Under the pieces are notes generated by a model. The model did not search any database and was not told where the DNA came from. It saw only the letters and a list, made by a program, of their open reading frames with translations. Positions 57,416 to 64,000 of a stretch of DNA of 64,000 nucleotides are shown piece by piece. Where the stretch lies: contig QCXZ01000041.1 of the NCBI GenBank assembly GCA_025024175.1, forward strand, positions 32,917,786 to 32,981,785. Reading direction: 5' to 3'. The DNA comes from Rhyzopertha dominica. Its lineage: Eukaryota; Arthropoda; Insecta; Coleoptera; Bostrichidae. A program made the translations under genes and the position numbers. How positions within the stretch are numbered: the first letter of the stretch is position 1; the number at the start of each line of letters is the position of its first letter.

Positions 57416-58070
57416 TGTCATTGAAGAAAGTAGCTCAGATAAAGAAAGAAGACTAAAGATTTGGTTGAAGATAAGGAGGAAGCCATTGAAGTTCAAACAA
57501 CTGAAAGTGTTGCCGACGATTTGAAGAATGGCAAAGAGAAAAGTTCACAACCAATTAAAAATTTTACTGAAACCGACACTGCTTATCAATGGTGCAAACA
57601 TATTGCAAGAAGTTGTAGAGAGGGAAACTCCTGCCAGTGATGCAAATATTTTAAAAACAGACATGGATCTTGAAGATATAAGAAATCAAGAAATACTTTA
57701 AATAGAAATGAAGAAACAGTTTGAAGGTTCTAGAGAAAAATTGAGGCTGGAAGCAAAGAAGCAAATAGAGAAGATTCAAGAAGAAAATAGAAAAGGTTAC
57801 AATCTAAGGAGCAGACAATGCCAGAAATACGAAATCAACGACTTAGTAGCTATAAATAGAAGCCGGGCCCAGGTCTAAAACTAAAGCCAAAGTATCTTGG
57901 CCCGAACAATGTAGCAAAGGTCAAAGAAAGTAATGCCTATGATGTAGAAAAGATCGGACATCGCGACGGCTTAGTTAGAAGACCAACGTGTGCAGAATTC
58001 ATGAAGCATTGGCCTCAACACCAAGCAGATGAAGATCACCCGAGACGTGTGAGGTGCAGGACGGCCGAGA

Positions 58071-58241
58071 TGTGGGATCCTGGAGGGCGACTGGTCGTCA
58101 GACCGAGAAATAAGTGAAAAGTGTGTGAGGGGCATGACAGTTTTTTTCTGACAGCAAGATTACAAAGTTTTCCTTTTTTTCAAGTTACTTTATTAGTGTA
58201 AAAATAGTTAACAATATTAAAGATTGATCATCCAGATCCCA
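58071..58241 (+). repeat. Short Gypsy-type 3' LTR
   Basis: 171 bp copy of 55305-55490 lacking a short segment near its start. Confidence 0.85.
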
Positions 58242-59529
58242 TATATATGCATCTGTACTGTCAGGGGAGTGCAGCAATAAAAGGCTCACTTACCTTCAGG
58301 ATTTCCAGGTTCGAGGAGTGGACTGTATTCCTATCTATGCCACCAATATGACATCCGACACATCTATTATCTATACTGTCCAATTACTAACTGTATTGAT
58401 TCGATAACTATTTGGGTTCCACAAGAGCACAAGACTAGGGTTTGCAAACTTGCACAATATTTGACTATTCCATCAACCACTATATACACGACGACGATTA
58501 GCTAACGAATGTTGAGGAAGAGGAAGTGACTACATATGAGGGGGGGGGGGTTGGCTTATATGGTGGGAGTGCAAGGAATGGAAAGTGGTGGGCCTTCGTG
58601 AACGAAGATATTACTGATTTAGGAAATATTTCTGATGAAATTGAGCCGTAAAATTTTTGTTTCAACCTAAGGAATTAAATTAAATTATGAAGGATCAGCC
58701 GCTGCAGATCAAATTCAGAATTGACATAGAGACCAAGATTTGCTTAGAATTATTAAATCCAAATGTAAAATATTTTTATTAAAAAAAATCGCTTATATCA
58801 TACTCCAGTTAAATATTTGTACCAATACTATCAAAAAATAAAGTTTCAGATTAATCAATGAAAAACAGTTTCTTTTAGTATTTTTCTCAGTACAATTTAA
58901 AGGTGTAATCAGTTTTTTATTTCATTTATTAATTTTTCCAATCTACTGACAATCACTGATAAATTCTTTGTTACAAGTCATTGTTTGCATTTTTGAGCAT
59001 CACATTCTTAAATCATGACTCTTAGTTTCATTACTTTATCAAAAACTATATGTCAATACGAAAAAAATGAACACCGGGATAATTTTTTCTACTGGAACGT
59101 CTTCGAAAAAAGTGTTTTGACTGGAAAATATGAATATCTCTGTAAAGCCTTGATTTTTTTTAATCATCAAAATTTCATTTCTTTTGTACAAATAAAACAA
59201 AACAAGCGGAAAGTCGATTTTTCACATTTTTCAGGTTATGGCAAAAAGCAACAATACAGGAGTTGTTGAATTTTTTCATATCTACAACTTTTGTATTGGA
59301 TACTTTTACTTTTGATGTCAATTTTAGCTCAAAATTATAAGAATGCGATTTATATCACTTTTTCGACACCTCCTGCAAACCCTTGCTAACGCTTTTTTGG
59401 TTTTTCCATTTATTATTAGCATGTTTATCGTTTCCACCCGTAGATGTTTGATTAACACTTTTTTTCTTTCTAAATACAATATGGTTAGACTAATAATAAA
59501 AACTACTCAGTTAATAAACCAGCTTAAAT
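58242..59529. other. Between short-LTR element and UFM1
   Basis: On the minus strand, a frame around 58310-58385 reads CVGCHIGGIDRNTVHSSNLE, followed by a good donor (AAG|GTAAGT at 58309). It may be a 5' exon whose intron received the retroelement, or a repeat fragment. A run of ten G occurs near 58542. The rest is AT-rich. Confidence 0.4.
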
Positions 59530-59535
59530 TTTATT
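59530..59535 (-). terminator. UFM1 poly(A) signal
   Basis: AATAAA on the minus strand, about 44 bases past the UFM1 stop. Confidence 0.6.
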
Positions 59536-59578
59536 ATATAATATTAAATAATAAAACAATACATTTGAGTAAAGAAAA

Positions 59579-63577
<3,999 letters not shown>

Positions 63578-63708
63578 CTGCTGTTTGCTGTGGATTTATT
63601 CCAACACCGTCATCTGTAATAATGGCAGACGTTGCTGATGGTACCTTAAACTCTTCTGCTGCAAACTTGATCACAGCAGTAAAGGGTGTCGCCTCGGGTA
63701 CGCTCAGA
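63578..63708 (-). CDS. Ufm1: UFM1, middle exon
   Basis: It encodes [20 protein letters not shown] then [20 protein letters not shown] and QTAG, nearly identical to known UFM1. Acceptor TTTTATTAG, donor CAG|GTAAAT, phase 1. The first exon (M.KV.FKI-type start) is beyond the right edge or in the unresolved sequence. The plus-strand ORF starting at 63622 is its shadow. Confidence 0.96.
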
Positions 63709-63722
63709 CTAATAAAATCAAT

Positions 63723-64000
63723 TCATAAATATGGTACATCATCTTTATTTACAAAATTACAATTACAAGTCTGTTCTATAAGTGTTTTCAAATGTTCAGA
63801 TGCATCACTTAGACAATTTATCATTTCTTGTAATTCATCTTCATTGATTTCAGAATATACTGAGTAATTTTTATCAATCTTACTAATGTGATTAATAAAA
63901 TTACACAGCTCTGTTGCAAATTCATTGTAATTAATCGCTACCTTTGCGATATCATGCTTTTTGATCTTTTTGAAAAGCTGTAACCATAGATTTTTATTTA
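63723..64000 (-). CDS. Unidentified C-terminal reading frame at the window edge
   Basis: A minus-strand frame is open from the right edge for 91 codons to TGA at 63723-63725. It is hydrophilic and probably helical: LQLFKKIKKHDIAKVAINYN, EFATELCNFINHISKIDKNY, EINEDELQEMINCLSDASEH. It ends only 13 bases before the UFM1 acceptor, so it lies either in a UFM1 intron or in the tail of a neighbouring gene transcribed in the same direction. The codon-like composition suggests real coding; no family recognised. Confidence 0.5.
   Translation of the reverse strand, partial: NKNLWLQLFKKIKKHDIAKVAINYNEFATELCNFINHISKIDKNYSVYSEINEDELQEMINCLSDASEHLKTLIEQTCNCNFVNKDDVPYL

Larger units (their letters stand above)
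55305..58241 (+). mobile_element. Internally deleted Gypsy-type LTR element with short LTRs
   Basis: 2.94 kb. LTRs of 186 bp (55305-55490) and 171 bp (58071-58241) begin TGTGGGATCC and end GATCCCA; TATA flanks both sides. Inside are gag remnants, two zinc knuckles, a protease trace, a charged repeat-rich region and the C-terminal part of an integrase (a GPY-like LKPKYLGPNNVAKVKESNAY). RT, RNase H and the integrase core are missing, so it is non-autonomous. LTRs differ by an indel of about 12 bp and several substitutions, so it is older than the Gypsy in pod1. Confidence 0.85.

Noticed and set aside
58538..58552. Run of ten G as a regulatory G-tract
   Set aside because: Single homopolymer without the four-tract pattern of a quadruplex; may be a sequencing artefact.
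63622..63867. Plus-strand ORF starting [10 protein letters not shown]
   Set aside because: It is the reverse-strand shadow of the UFM1 exon, whose protein match and splice sites are decisive.

Overview
The window is AT-rich animal nuclear DNA, very probably from an insect. Genes are split by GT/AG introns of about 20 bp to over 10 kb, and most non-coding space is transposon-derived: BEL/Pao, Ty3/Gypsy, Jockey/CR1-type LINEs, Tc1, a P-like THAP element, a tyrosine-recombinase relic and many inverted-repeat elements. The host genes are metazoan: CORO7/pod1, UFM1 and the mitochondrial ribosomal protein mL53. The long inter-propeller linker of the coronin and the transposon set fit an insect. A beetle is a guess I cannot prove. 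Scattered N bases show a draft assembly, so single-base frameshifts should be read with care.

Layout. Positions 152-1407 (+) hold a terminal exon of an unidentified acidic, lysine-rich protein. A second, phase-compatible terminal exon lies at 3736-3890. About 3891-8821 is mostly featureless, apart from a small repeat with a hammerhead-ribozyme-like core near 6.06-6.11 kb and one arm of an inverted duplication at 7.6-7.8 kb. A BEL/Pao retrotransposon (minus strand, 8822-14929, 5-bp target duplication, tRNA-Tyr primer site) follows. Next is the compact mL53 gene (minus strand), whose last exon also carries a second ORF two bases after the mL53 stop: a 58-residue single-pass membrane protein. 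Two inverted-repeat DNA elements follow; one (16755-17460) has 31-bp terminal repeats, an 8-bp target duplication and the start of a THAP domain.

Positions 19683-54057 (+) are one gene, the two-propeller coronin CORO7/pod1. I place 14 coding exons, about 1220 residues, ending in an acidic Trp-Glu tail. Its introns hold a young Ty3/Gypsy element (24512-30372) interrupted in gag by a 731-bp foldback element, a LINE relic (about 30908-33900) broken by a palindromic element with degenerate hammerhead-like motifs, a tyrosine-recombinase relic (about 37.9-38.3 kb), a Tc1 transposase end fused to a composite tandem-repeat field (40.6-42.1 kb), further LINE fragments and several MITEs.

Downstream, on the minus strand, are a 95-residue ORF with a KEN box and faint securin-like features, a 2.9-kb internally deleted Gypsy-type element with 170-190-bp LTRs (55305-58241), and two exons of UFM1 (59579-59649 and 63578-63708). 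The UFM1 intron contains an antisense LINE. An unidentified minus-strand reading frame runs off the right edge.

The host genes have no obvious shared pathway: actin/Golgi regulation (CORO7), mitochondrial translation (mL53) and UFMylation (UFM1). The region is best described as ordinary housekeeping genes embedded in several generations of nested transposons.
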